Counted from the first letter of the stretch, positions 7,657 to 14,206 are shown. The stretch is DNA of 14,206 bases from Chloroflexota bacterium (GCA_005880805.1 VBFZ01000172.1:1-14206), one strand, 5' to 3'. A program made the numbers and translations. The notes: generated by a model not told the origin, from the sequence alone.

Positions 7657-8960
7657 GCGCTCGATCCCAGGTCCGGCCCGGCCGTGCCAATCGCCGTGCC
7701 AGGGGAGGGTGTCGAGGTCGAGACGGCCCCAGGTCCGGCGGTCGAGACGGCCCCAGGTCCGGCCGTCGAGGCGGTTGAGGGCCCAGCGGTCGAAGCCGTC
7801 GAGGGTCCACCGGGCGATGCCAGGTCCTCGACGTCAGGGTCGATCCCGGGCGAGGGCTCGCGCGGAATGCGCACCTCGCGGCCTTCCCGAGCAGCGAGGC
7901 GCTCGGCTGCCCGCCGGGTGATGGGCCCGGTCGCCCGGACCTGCCCGAGAATGTGGAAGAAGAACGCGGAAACGACCGCCGCGATCGGGATGCCGAAGAT
8001 TGCGCCGGCGATCCCGCCGATCTTCGAGCCGATGAGGACCGAGGCGATGACGACGATCGGGTGGATGCCAACCGCCTGCTCCATCAGCCGCGGCTGGAGC
8101 ACGTTCATGACGATGATCCAGCCGATCGCCATCGCGATCAGTGTCGGCAGCAGGACCTCCGGCTTCAGGAGCATTGCGACGAGCACGGGCGGCGCCCACG
8201 ACACGAACGGGCCGAAGAATGGAATCGCCATGAGAACGCCTGAGAGGGCGGAGGTCGCGGGCAGGTAGTCGAGGCCGAAGATGCCGCTCACGACCGCGGC
8301 CACCAGCCCGTACACCGCGCCCATCACCGCCTGACCCCGCAGGAAACCCCCGAATGAGCGGGCGACGGTCGTCTCGAGAAGCCGGGCCTCCTCCCGGTCG
8401 CGGTCGGCGACCATGTACAGCGACAGGATGAGGACCAGCAGCAGGTTGCCGAGGACGCCGAGGCTCGCCACGGCCAGCTGCTGGAGCGGCCCGACCAGCT
8501 CGTTGGCGTAGCTGGCGACGTTGTCGAGGAAGGCATTGGCCTGCGCGAACAGGTCGACCTGCCCGAGGCCGATGGCGCGGAGGCGGTCCTGCCACGGCGC
8601 CAGGATGGCCGGGATCTGGTCGCGCAGCTGTGGAACGTTGCGGATGAAGTCGCTGATCGAGCTCCCGATCGCGTTCGCGACGAGCACGGTCAGGAACACG
8701 AGCGCGCCGAGCAGCGCTGCGTAGACCACCACGACCGCAGCGACCCGTGGCAGGCGCGGGACCATGCGTACCAGCGCCGAAACGATCGGGCTGAGGATGA
8801 ACGCCAGCAGCCAGGCCAGGAAGAAGACGAGCACGATGTCGCCGAACGAGAAGAACAGGTCCTGGACGAAGCCGATGACGACGAACGCCGCAGCGAGTGT
8901 CGCGAGAATCAGCAGGGCATCGAGCCAGCGCCGTTGTCGCTCAGTCAGGGAAAAGGCCAT
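7653..8960 (-). CDS. AI-2E family (PerM/TqsA-like) transporter with repeat-bearing C-terminal tail
   Basis: A 435-aa inner-membrane protein of the AI-2E transporter family (PF01594 type). Characterised relatives export autoinducer-2 or act as Na+/H+ antiporters; the substrate here is unknown. Hydrophobic segments at roughly 14-33, 41-63, 72-98, 164-185, 209-230, 238-265, 270-288 and 300-340 fit the eight-helix topology, with a hydrophilic loop at about 100-160. The family signature VLQPRLMEQAVGIHPIVVIASVLIG is followed by IGGIAGAIFGIPIAA (about 287-328). After 345 comes a hydrophilic tail of about 90 residues that includes four 8-residue repeats (385-416). ATG start; AAGGA lies 11 nt upstream on the minus strand, somewhat far. 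The gene is first in an operon with surE, whose TTG may overlap its stop. Confidence 0.92.
   Translation of the reverse strand: MAFSLTERQRRWLDALLILATLAAAFVVIGFVQDLFFSFGDIVLVFFLAWLLAFILSPIVSALVRMVPRLPRVAAVVVVYAALLGALVFLTVLVANAIGSSISDFIRNVPQLRDQIPAILAPWQDRLRAIGLGQVDLFAQANAFLDNVASYANELVGPLQQLAVASLGVLGNLLLVLILSLYMVADRDREEARLLETTVARSFGGFLRGQAVMGAVYGLVAAVVSGIFGLDYLPATSALSGVLMAIPFFGPFVSWAPPVLVAMLLKPEVLLPTLIAMAIGWIIVMNVLQPRLMEQAVGIHPIVVIASVLIGSKIGGIAGAIFGIPIAAVVSAFFFHILGQVRATGPITRRAAERLAAREGREVRIPREPSPGIDPDVEDLASPGGPSTASTAGPSTASTAGPGAVSTAGPGAVSTSTPSPGTAIGTAGPDLGSSA
7713..7808 (-). repeat. Four 24-bp in-frame tandem repeats in the AI-2E gene tail
   Basis: Four contiguous 24-bp units encode GPSTASTA, GPSTASTA, GPGAVSTA and GPGAVSTS (residues 385-416). 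The two units nearest the gene's 3' end differ by a single base at DNA level, while the other two have diverged more. The period is a multiple of three, so copy-number change would not shift the frame. The segment is low-complexity and probably disordered, exposed on one membrane face. Confidence 0.85.
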
Positions 8961-8989
8961 GGGCTAACTCGTCCTTACCGCACCCCATC

Positions 8990-9010
8990 GGGGAGTGGCT
9001 GCCCCTCCCC
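8990..9010 (-). promoter_or_regulatory. Hairpin in the presumed 5' leader of the AI-2E gene
   Basis: Perfect 6-bp inverted repeat GGGGAG/CTCCCC with a 9-nt loop. It lies about 13 nt upstream of the AAGGA motif and 29 nt upstream of the ATG of the AI-2E gene. No T-run follows on either strand, so it is not a typical terminator. It could affect leader stability or translation, but this is only a structural observation. Confidence 0.25.
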
Positions 9011-9045
9011 AACGGTCATGGTAGACCCTCGCCATTGGCGACCGC

Positions 9046-9339
9046 TTACGTCGGCGGACGCCGGACGGGCCCGCTCGGTTCAGCTTTGCATCCGGGGACT
9101 GCGAAGCCCTTCCTACGAGGCGGCAGGCGCCGACAGGACATGTTTGTCAGCCCGAAACGGCTACCGATCCAGCGCATCGGCGCCTCCAGGCGGCCGCCCA
9201 CGATCCCCCAGTCCACCGATGCATGAATGAACCGACGCAAGCCGTCGGGCACGCGGTAGCGCACGACCCGGCTAAAGGCACGGCCGGCGAGGGACGCCAC
9301 CCAGCGCGCCCGCGGAACCGCACTCGCTGTTTCCCACAC
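9046..9339 (-). CDS. Doubtful small ORF, hypothetical protein (97 aa)
   Basis: Not recognised. This frame is open from a GTG at 9339, which has GGAGG 7 nt upstream on the minus strand, and ends at TAA 9046-9048. The middle part (RVVRYRVPDGLRRFIHASV, then VDWGIVGGRLEAPMRW) looks protein-like and has high third-position GC. The N- and C-terminal parts are less convincing, and the C-terminal third is a Pro/Arg-rich tail. No signal peptide or membrane segment is evident. It lies between trpS and the AI-2E gene on the same strand. Long open frames arise by chance at this GC content, so it may be spurious or a decayed gene. Confidence 0.28.
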   Translation of the reverse strand: MWETASAVPRARWVASLAGRAFSRVVRYRVPDGLRRFIHASVDWGIVGGRLEAPMRWIGSRFGLTNMSCRRLPPRRKGFAVPGCKAEPSGPVRRPPT

Positions 9340-9422
9340 CCATGCACCTCCGGACTCATAAGCGGAGGCATAGCGGCCCGCTTCGGGACCCACAGGAGGA
9401 TCCACGCTCGGAAATTGGGACA

Positions 9423-9447
9423 GCGGGCTCCGAGCCCCCCAGCCCGC
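9423..9447 (-). terminator. Weak candidate terminator downstream of trpS
   Basis: Perfect 7-bp GC-rich inverted repeat GCGGGCT/AGCCCGC with an 11-nt loop, about 67 nt past the trpS stop in the direction of its transcription. On the minus strand the stem is followed by TGTCCCAATTT, not a proper U-run, so intrinsic termination would be inefficient. Confidence 0.25.
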
Positions 9448-9513
9448 CGGATGTTCCGCTTTGCAGTCCGCCGATGGCTGAGGGTGCGATCGGTTCCGAT
9501 GCGACTGAATGAG

Positions 9514-10569
9514 TCACAGACTGCACGCAGCCTGGGTCCAGCTACCGGAGCGGAGGCCCATCTTCGCGCGGACCTCGGCCATCGTCGCCTCGGCCTTCGG
9601 CCGCAATCGATCCGCGCCGCTCTCGAGGATGCGTTCGACCAGCGACGGGTTCGCGATCAGCTCAAGGAACCGCTCCCGGGCCGGCGAATAGTGGGCCACG
9701 ATCCGATCGGCCAGAAGCTTCTTCGTATCCACGCAACCGGTGCGCGCGGTTCGCTCGCCCTCCCAGATCTCCTCGAAGTCGGGCCCGAAGAAGCGGTGCA
9801 GCCGGCACACGTTGCACACCTCCGGGCGGCCCGGGTCGGTGCGCAGGATCCGTTTCGTGTCGGTCACCATCGACGTGACCTGCTTCCGGATCAGCTCGGG
9901 CGGTCCAAGGATGTCGATCGTGTTGCCGAGCGACTTGCTCATCTTTCGGACGCCGTCCGTACCCAACACGACCGGCGCCTCCGTGTAGACCGCCTGGGGC
10001 TGGGGGAAGGTGTCGCCATAGCGGTTGTTGAACGACCGGACGATCTCCCGTGACAGCTCGAGGTGGGCGGCCTGGTCCTTCCCGACGGGAACCAGCGTCG
10101 CCTTGTAGATCACGATGTCGGCCGCCTGAAGGACGGGGTAGGTGAGCAGTCCGTGGTTGATGTCGTTCGGTTGCTGCTCTCGCTTTTCCTTGTAGGTCGG
10201 GGTCCGCTCCAGCCAGCTGACCGGCGTGACCGTCGCGAGCAGCCAGGCGAGCTCGGTGTGCTCCGGGCGGTGCGACTGCACGAACAGTGTGCATCGCTCC
10301 GGATCCAGGCCCAGCGCGAGGAGCGAGGCCGCCATCTCCCGCGTGCGCTCGCGCAGCAGGTCGGCGTCGTGCGTGCTCGTCAGGGCGTGGTAGTCGACGA
10401 TGCAGTAGATCGCCTCGTATTCCGACTGCAGGCGCACGTAGTTGCGGACGGCGCCCAGGTCGTTGCCGAGATGGACGATCCCGGACGGCTGGATGCCGCT
10501 GAAGATGCGCGCGCGAGCCTGTGGCGCTTCGACCGGCGCGGGTGCGGATGCCGTCGCGAGTGCGCTCAT
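9514..10569 (-). CDS. trpS: Tryptophanyl-tRNA synthetase
   Basis: Class I aminoacyl-tRNA synthetase (EC 6.1.1.2) that charges tRNA-Trp in the cytoplasm. The 351-aa length is normal. The HIGH-type signature is PSGIVHLGND (HLGN at 33-36) and KMSKS is at 209-213 in VRKMSKSLGNTID. The conserved GLLTYPVLQAADIVIY segment is at 140-155. The anticodon-side region has cysteines C252, C255 and C279 (VCNVCRLHRFF, TGCVDTK), reminiscent of metal-binding TrpRS variants but with one fewer Cys than the four-Cys type. HLGN is followed by Asp where Tyr is usual. ATG 10569 is chosen over an open frame reaching 10854 because the 95 extra residues are unlike TrpRS. No SD precedes it; TACACT lies 8 nt upstream, suggesting a leaderless mRNA. 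It is divergent from the MFS gene. Confidence 0.96.
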   Translation of the reverse strand: MSALATASAPAPVEAPQARARIFSGIQPSGIVHLGNDLGAVRNYVRLQSEYEAIYCIVDYHALTSTHDADLLRERTREMAASLLALGLDPERCTLFVQSHRPEHTELAWLLATVTPVSWLERTPTYKEKREQQPNDINHGLLTYPVLQAADIVIYKATLVPVGKDQAAHLELSREIVRSFNNRYGDTFPQPQAVYTEAPVVLGTDGVRKMSKSLGNTIDILGPPELIRKQVTSMVTDTKRILRTDPGRPEVCNVCRLHRFFGPDFEEIWEGERTARTGCVDTKKLLADRIVAHYSPARERFLELIANPSLVERILESGADRLRPKAEATMAEVRAKMGLRSGSWTQAACSL

Positions 10570-10577
10570 GGTCGCGG

Positions 10578-10583
10578 AGTGTA
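10578..10583 (-). promoter_or_regulatory. Putative -10 element (TACACT) for leaderless trpS transcript
   Basis: On the minus strand TACACT ends 8 nt before the trpS ATG, so initiation would fall at or next to the A of ATG. It matches TATAAT at four of six positions. No -35 consensus is found about 17 bp upstream, and there is no Shine-Dalgarno sequence. Confidence 0.45.
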
Positions 10584-10638
10584 GCGGCGCTCCCACACTC
10601 GGACGGACCTCCACACGACGCGCGGAACGGATACCCGC

Positions 10639-10655
10639 TTGCAATGCGCTCGCAA
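10639..10655. promoter_or_regulatory. Imperfect inverted repeat in the trpS/MFS divergent region
   Basis: TTGCAA-N5-TCGCAA: the two half-sites match in reverse complement at five of six positions. It is the most symmetric AT-containing element in the 251-bp divergent region and could be an operator for the MFS gene or trpS. No regulator gene lies next to it. Function is inferred from symmetry and place only. Confidence 0.2.
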
Positions 10656-10820
10656 CGCGATTCGACGGCCCGTTATTCGCCTGAGGGAGACGGCGGAATG
10701 ATTGTCCGCTCAATCGCGACGGAGGCGCGAGCGTTCGACAGCGCGTTCGTAATCGAAGGGTGAGGACTGGGCCGAGCGCCGCGTTGAGGGAGCGCGGGCC
10801 GGTGGGAAGGGAGGTTCTCC

Positions 10821-12260
10821 GTGGCTTCTGCGACTGCGCCGGCTGGCGTGGCAAACGCGCGCGCCGTCTACGACTACAAGATCCCGTTCGTCATCGCGGC
10901 CTCGTCGGCGGGGACGACGATCGAGTGGTACGACTTCTACCTCTACGCGGTCCTGACGCCGTTCCTGGCGCCGCTCTTCTTCCCGAGTCACGACGCGACC
11001 GCCTCGCTGCTGGCCGGCCTCGCCGCGTTCGGCGCCGGGTTCGCCGTGCGGCCGTTCGGGGCGGTCGTTTTCGGCCGGATCGGCGACATTGTTGGCCGGA
11101 AATTCACCTTCCTGCTGACGATCAGCCTCATGGGCATCGCCACGACGCTGATCGGGCTGCTACCGACCTACGCCGCGATCGGCATCCTGGCACCGATCCT
11201 CCTGGTCGCCCTTCGCCTACTGCAGGGCCTCGCGCTGGGCGGGGAGTACGGTGGGGCCGCCATCTACGTCGCCGAGCACGCTCCCGACGACAAGCGCGGC
11301 CAGTACACGAGCTGGATCCAGACGACGGCGACCATCGGGCTGCTGCTCGCATTGTTCGTGCTTGCCCTGACCCGGATCGGACTCGGCGAGGAGGCCTTCA
11401 AGGCCTATGGCTTCCGGATCCCGTTCATCATCTCGGCGATCCTGGTCATGTTCGCGATCTATATCCGGCTCCGGCTTCGCGAGACCCCGCTCTACAGCCG
11501 GCTCAAGGCAGAAGGCCGCACGTCGACGCAACCGCTCCGCGAGAGCATCGGCAATACCCGCAACGGTCGGCTCATCCTGCTGGCCCTGCTGGGCATGACG
11601 GCCGGCCAGGGCGTCGTCTGGTACCAGGGTCAGTTCCAGGCCCTGTTCTTCCTCGGCACCACCCTCAAGGTGCCGTTCCAGACCGCCTACCTGATCGTCG
11701 GGGCCGCGATCGTCCTCGCCACGCCGTTCTTCATCTTCTTCGGCCGCCTGTCGGACAGCATCGGGCGCAAGAAGATCATCCTCGGCGGGGCATTGCTGGC
11801 CGCGGTCACCTACTACCCGATCTACAACCTCATGTACCAGTACGCGAACGTGACGCTGGGCGGGGACAACAAGATCGCGTCCTCGGCTCCGAATATCGCG
11901 GCCGAGGTCGTCCTAGTCTTCATCCAGATCGTCTACGTGACGATGGTGTATGGCCCGATCGCCGCGTTCCTGGTCGAGTTCTTCCCGGCGCGCATCCGAT
12001 ACACATCACTGTCGATCCCGTACCACTTCGGGAACGGCTGGTTCGGCGGCTTCCTGCCGCTGATCGCGGCGGCCCTCGCTGCCTCCACCGGCAACATCTA
12101 CGCGGGCCTGATCTACCCGATCGCGATCGCGTTGATGTCGGTGGTCATCGGGGGCCTGTTCATCCGTGAAACCAAGGACACACGGATCTGGGACGAGGTG
12201 TCGGCGAGCGCAGCTCCTGAACGCATCCCGGGCGCGGTAACGGAGGCCACGCCCGGCTAG
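10821..12260 (+). CDS. MFS transporter, metabolite:H+ symporter (MHS) family
   Basis: A 479-aa, 12-helix proton symporter of the major facilitator superfamily. The MHS branch (relatives of ProP, KgtP, ShiA and CitA) is indicated by GTTIEWYDFYLYA (31-43), RPFGAVVFGRIGDIVGRK with the loop 2-3 motif at 85-94, LRLLQGLALGGEYGGA (131-146), a second copy of the motif (GRLSDSIGRK, 308-317), and ARIRYTSLSIPYHFGNGWFGG in the second half. Family substrates are proline/betaine, dicarboxylates, shikimate and similar compounds; which one applies is not readable here. The GTG start is supported by AAGGGAGG at 10807-10814, 6 nt upstream. It stands alone: divergent from trpS and followed by a strong terminator before hom. 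Confidence 0.93.
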   Translation: MASATAPAGVANARAVYDYKIPFVIAASSAGTTIEWYDFYLYAVLTPFLAPLFFPSHDATASLLAGLAAFGAGFAVRPFGAVVFGRIGDIVGRKFTFLLTISLMGIATTLIGLLPTYAAIGILAPILLVALRLLQGLALGGEYGGAAIYVAEHAPDDKRGQYTSWIQTTATIGLLLALFVLALTRIGLGEEAFKAYGFRIPFIISAILVMFAIYIRLRLRETPLYSRLKAEGRTSTQPLRESIGNTRNGRLILLALLGMTAGQGVVWYQGQFQALFFLGTTLKVPFQTAYLIVGAAIVLATPFFIFFGRLSDSIGRKKIILGGALLAAVTYYPIYNLMYQYANVTLGGDNKIASSAPNIAAEVVLVFIQIVYVTMVYGPIAAFLVEFFPARIRYTSLSIPYHFGNGWFGGFLPLIAAALAASTGNIYAGLIYPIAIALMSVVIGGLFIRETKDTRIWDEVSASAAPERIPGAVTEATPG

Positions 12261-12314
12261 CCCGCGGGGACGGCGAGGTCGCAGGACCGCGACCGGACGC
12301 CGACCGCGAGCCCA

Positions 12315-12351
12315 GCGAGGGGAGGACCCGGGAAGCCTCCCCTCGCGTTTT
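12315..12351 (+). terminator. Intrinsic (Rho-independent) terminator of the MFS gene
   Basis: Perfect 11-bp stem GCGAGGGGAGG/CCTCCCCTCGC with a 10-nt loop, followed after one base by TTTT. It lies 54 nt after the MFS stop and about 63 nt before the leader ORF upstream of hom, so it separates the two transcription units. The strand is fixed by the T-run; the other side has no matching A-run. Confidence 0.88.
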
Positions 12352-12400
12352 ACGAGCGGTTCGATCGCAAGGCGCAGGCGGGAGGCCGATTCCGGTCGGC

Positions 12401-12406
12401 TAGGAT
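12401..12406 (+). promoter_or_regulatory. Putative -10 element (TAGGAT) of the hom-thrC operon
   Basis: TAGGAT matches TATAAT at four of six positions and lies 7 nt before the ATG at 12414, so transcription would begin at or next to that ATG. No clear -35 is present. It sits downstream of the MFS terminator, where a promoter for hom is required. Confidence 0.45.
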
Positions 12407-12413
12407 GCGCGCC

Positions 12414-12446
12414 ATGTCCGGACCGGCCGACCACCACTCGTCGTGA
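12414..12446 (+). CDS. Putative 10-codon leader ORF coupled to hom
   Basis: ATG at 12414 opens a 10-residue peptide, MSGPADHHSS, whose TGA (12444-12446) overlaps the GTG start of hom (12443-12445) as GTGA. A -10-like TAGGAT lies 7 nt upstream, fitting a leaderless start. hom itself has no Shine-Dalgarno sequence, so ribosomes that terminate here could restart on hom. The peptide has no Thr, Ile or Met run, so it does not resemble a classical threonine attenuator. Translation is inferred from layout only. Confidence 0.35.
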   Translation: MSGPADHHSS

Positions 12447-13744
12447 GCCCGCGCGCGGTGCTGGGCGTCGGCCTGCTTGGCGCGGGCACTGTCGGTCGAG
12501 AGGTCGCCCGTACGCTGCTTGGGCAGCCTCCGGAGCTTTTGTCACCCGACGCGCCGGACCTCCGCCTGAAGGCCGTTGCCGTGCGGAATGCCGCAAAGCC
12601 TCGCCGGGGGATACCTGCGGACCTCCTCACAGATGCGCCGGCACACGTCGTCGCGGACCCCGACATCGACGTGGTCGTTGAGCTGATGGGCGGCGACGAG
12701 CCGGCCCGAACGCTGATCTCGGCGGCACTGGCGGCCGGCAAGGCAGTCGTGACCGCAAACAAGCACGTGCTCGCGCATCACGGACCGGAGCTCGAAGCGA
12801 TCGCCCGGCGCGCCGGGTCCGCATTGCGCTTCGAGGCGTCGGTCGGCGGCGGGATCCCCCTGCTCACGCCTCTTGCGGCGCAGCTCGCCCCGAGCGGCGT
12901 GTCCCGGGTACGCGGGATCGTGAACGGCACCAGCAACTTCATCCTGACCGAGATGGCCGCGGAGGGCCGCGAATACCGTGACGCGCTGGCCGACGCACAG
13001 GCGGCCGGCTATGCCGAGGCCGACCCGACCGCCGACGTCGAGGGCCTGGACGCGGTCAACAAGCTCGTGATCCTCGCGCGCCTGGCGTTCGGCATGTGGG
13101 CCGATCCAGGCGACATCGTGCGCTCGGGTTGGACGGCGCATGGGGTCGGGAGTCCGGGTATCAGCGGGGTGTCCCGGGAGGAGCTGGCCGGAGCGTCCGC
13201 GAGCGGCCTCGCGATCAAGCTGATCGCCGATGCGCGCCGCCTCGCCGATGGGAGTGTGTCGTTGTCGGCACAGCCGACGGCCGTCCCGCTGGCAGACCCG
13301 ATTGCCCGGATCCGCGGCGTCACGAACCGGGTCGAGGTCCGGGCCGAAAAGCTCGGCAGCGTTGCGTTCAGCGGACCCGGGGCCGGTGGCCCGGCGACGA
13401 GCGCGGCCGTGATCGCCGACCTCCTTGCGATTGCCCGTGATGGCGGCAGCACGTGGGCGAGTCTCGAGCCGGCGACCGACCGAGCGCCGGCGGTCGCCGG
13501 ACCGCTCGAGGAAGCCCCGGATCGTGGGTGGTTTGCCTTTATCCCCGGCACGGGCAAGCTCACGCTGGCGGACGACCGGGCGTCCTCGGTCCGGACGGAG
13601 ATGGGAGCGGCGATCCACCTGCGATGCGGCAGCCTGGCGGACATGCGGCGGCTCCTGCGGGAGGCCGCACCCCGCGTTCGCAACGTCACGATCTACCCGG
13701 CCGACGAACAGGCACCAGCCGCGGTCTCGGGAGTGAGCCGGTGA
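12443..13744 (+). CDS. hom: Homoserine dehydrogenase
   Basis: NAD(P)H-dependent reduction of aspartate semialdehyde to homoserine (EC 1.1.1.3), the branch point to threonine and methionine. The 433-aa length matches monofunctional enzymes with a C-terminal regulatory domain. The Rossmann motif GLLGAGTVG has glycines at 13, 15 and 18. TANKHVLA contains K107. EASVGGGIPLL starts at 131 and NGTSNFILTEM is at 161-171. The catalytic pair D203/K207 lies in DVEGLDAVNKLVILA. The last 75 residues (RGWFAF..NVTIYP) look like a divergent ACT domain, which suggests feedback control by threonine; this is inference. The GTG start has no SD and overlaps the stop of a 10-codon upstream ORF. Its TGA overlaps the GTG of thrC, showing an operon. 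Confidence 0.95.
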   Translation: MSPRAVLGVGLLGAGTVGREVARTLLGQPPELLSPDAPDLRLKAVAVRNAAKPRRGIPADLLTDAPAHVVADPDIDVVVELMGGDEPARTLISAALAAGKAVVTANKHVLAHHGPELEAIARRAGSALRFEASVGGGIPLLTPLAAQLAPSGVSRVRGIVNGTSNFILTEMAAEGREYRDALADAQAAGYAEADPTADVEGLDAVNKLVILARLAFGMWADPGDIVRSGWTAHGVGSPGISGVSREELAGASASGLAIKLIADARRLADGSVSLSAQPTAVPLADPIARIRGVTNRVEVRAEKLGSVAFSGPGAGGPATSAAVIADLLAIARDGGSTWASLEPATDRAPAVAGPLEEAPDRGWFAFIPGTGKLTLADDRASSVRTEMGAAIHLRCGSLADMRRLLREAAPRVRNVTIYPADEQAPAAVSGVSR

Positions 13745-14206
13745 CCCACCAGGGTGTGACAGACGCGACGGGAGCGCGACGCCCCCTGCTTGTCGAGCAC
13801 TACCGACGGTTCCTGCCGATCACCGACGCGACGCCGCGACTGACGCTTGGCGAAGGTTTCACGCCGCTGCTCCACGCTCGACGCCTGGGGAGCGAGCTCG
13901 GGCTTACGAACCTCTACCTCAAGGTCGAGGGCCAGAACCCGACCGGCAGCTTCAAGGACCGGGGCATGGTCGTGGCCGTCTCGAAGGCCCTCGAGGAGGG
14001 CGCCGACGCCGTTATTTGCGCGTCGACCGGCAACACGTCGGCCTCGGCGGCTGCATACGGAGCGGCGGCTGGGCTCGAAGTCGTGGTGGTGCTTCCGGCC
14101 GGCCAGATCGCGCTCGGCAAGCTTCTCCAGGCGCTGGTCGCGGGCGCCCGGGTCGTGGCGATCGACGGCAACTTCGACCAGGCGCTGTCGGTCGTCCGGC
14201 AGCTCG
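13741..14206 (+). CDS. thrC: Threonine synthase, partial (3' end beyond window)
   Basis: PLP-dependent conversion of O-phosphohomoserine to threonine (EC 4.2.3.1). The 155 visible codons show the Schiff-base lysine K72 in NPTGSFKDRGM, the PLP-contacting STGNTSAS loop (95-102) and the fold-type II segment VVVVLPAGQIALGKLLQALVAGA. The N-terminal ITDATPRLTLGEGFTPL is typical of the short bacterial threonine synthases. GTG 13741 overlaps the hom stop (GTGA, 4 nt), so translation is probably coupled. A second GTG at 13756 is a less likely start. Homoserine kinase (thrB), the missing intermediate step, is not in the window and may lie downstream. Confidence 0.94.
   Translation, partial: MTHQGVTDATGARRPLLVEHYRRFLPITDATPRLTLGEGFTPLLHARRLGSELGLTNLYLKVEGQNPTGSFKDRGMVVAVSKALEEGADAVICASTGNTSASAAAYGAAAGLEVVVVLPAGQIALGKLLQALVAGARVVAIDGNFDQALSVVRQL

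Larger units (their letters stand above)
8961..9513. other. 553-bp stretch without a confident gene
   Basis: This lies between the 5' end of the AI-2E gene and the 3' end of trpS, both on the minus strand. I find no tRNA cloverleaf, SRP/tmRNA-like motif, riboswitch or mobile-element remnant. It holds a hairpin in the presumed AI-2E leader (8990-9010), one doubtful minus-strand ORF (9046-9339) and an inverted repeat downstream of trpS (9423-9447). The promoter of the AI-2E-surE pair should lie in the left part; the only hint is a weak TACCAT on the minus strand near 9020, with no -35. Confidence 0.6.

Noticed and set aside
6967..8268. 433-codon plus-strand open frame
   Set aside because: Antisense to surE and the AI-2E gene; no domain seen, and typical of GC-rich shadow frames.
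8961..9513. tRNA, SRP RNA, tmRNA or riboswitch in the large gap
   Set aside because: No T-loop with matching acceptor stem, no SRP core motif and no extended conserved stem set could be found by reading both strands.
10570..10854. Longer trpS start adding about 95 residues
   Set aside because: The added part is low-complexity and unlike any TrpRS N-terminus, and it would cover the divergent promoter region and the MFS start.
10760..12169. 469-codon plus-strand open frame over the MFS gene
   Set aside because: A shifted frame of the MHS transporter; it is Arg/Pro/Gly-rich, with no membrane segments.
12414..12446. Classical threonine attenuator upstream of hom
   Set aside because: The short peptide has no Thr/Ile codons, and the only strong hairpin with a T-run (12315-12351) is upstream of the putative promoter and serves the MFS gene.
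1..14206. CRISPR array, insertion sequence, prophage or defence island
   Set aside because: No regularly spaced repeats, transposase/integrase motifs or nuclease/helicase genes are present; every confident gene is a common metabolic or transport family.

Overview
The window is a 14.2-kb stretch of a very GC-rich (by eye about 70%) bacterial chromosome. Genes are densely packed, GTG and TTG starts are common, and several junctions are 4-nt stop/start overlaps. All recognisable content is housekeeping or general metabolism. There is no integrase, transposase, phage gene, CRISPR array or rRNA/tRNA gene. Composition and gene style fit a soil or freshwater Chloroflexota (for example a Limnocylindria-like lineage) or an actinobacterial relative. 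That assignment is an impression from sequence style, not a phylogeny.

Left third (1-4753): an M20 metallopeptidase on the minus strand (C-terminus cut by the window edge) is divergent from a tandem pair of CrtI/PYROXD2-like FAD oxidoreductases on the plus strand. The first oxidoreductase (548 aa) is intact. The second starts on a GTG that overlaps the stop of the first, but carries a local loss of about 20 nt near 4331-4345. This puts its last third in another frame, so it is a pseudogene or an assembly error. The 149-bp divergent spacer holds two perfect 10-bp palindromes whose centres are 21 bp apart.

Middle (4754-10569): a GH13 alpha-glucosidase on the plus strand ends in a CTAG that is also the stop of the convergent surE. 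surE is the second gene of a minus-strand pair with an AI-2E/PerM-family membrane protein, whose C-terminal tail is built from 24-bp tandem repeats. A 553-bp stretch (8961-9513) holds at most one doubtful small ORF. Then comes trpS (tryptophanyl-tRNA synthetase) on the minus strand.

Right third (10570-14206): a 251-bp divergent region leads to an MHS-type major facilitator transporter on the plus strand, followed by a convincing intrinsic terminator (12315-12351). After it comes a threonine-biosynthesis operon: hom (homoserine dehydrogenase) and thrC (threonine synthase, cut by the window end) with a GTGA overlap. hom seems to be preceded by a 10-codon leader ORF whose stop overlaps the hom start.

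Three starts without a Shine-Dalgarno sequence (trpS, the GH13 gene and the hom leader ORF) each have a TANNNT hexamer 7-8 nt before an ATG, as expected for leaderless transcripts. The SD-bearing genes (M20, first oxidoreductase, MFS) begin with GTG. I see no clear new multi-gene system. The points most worth checking are the broken oxidoreductase paralogue, the hom leader ORF with the leaderless start pattern, and the unusual tails on SurE and the AI-2E protein.
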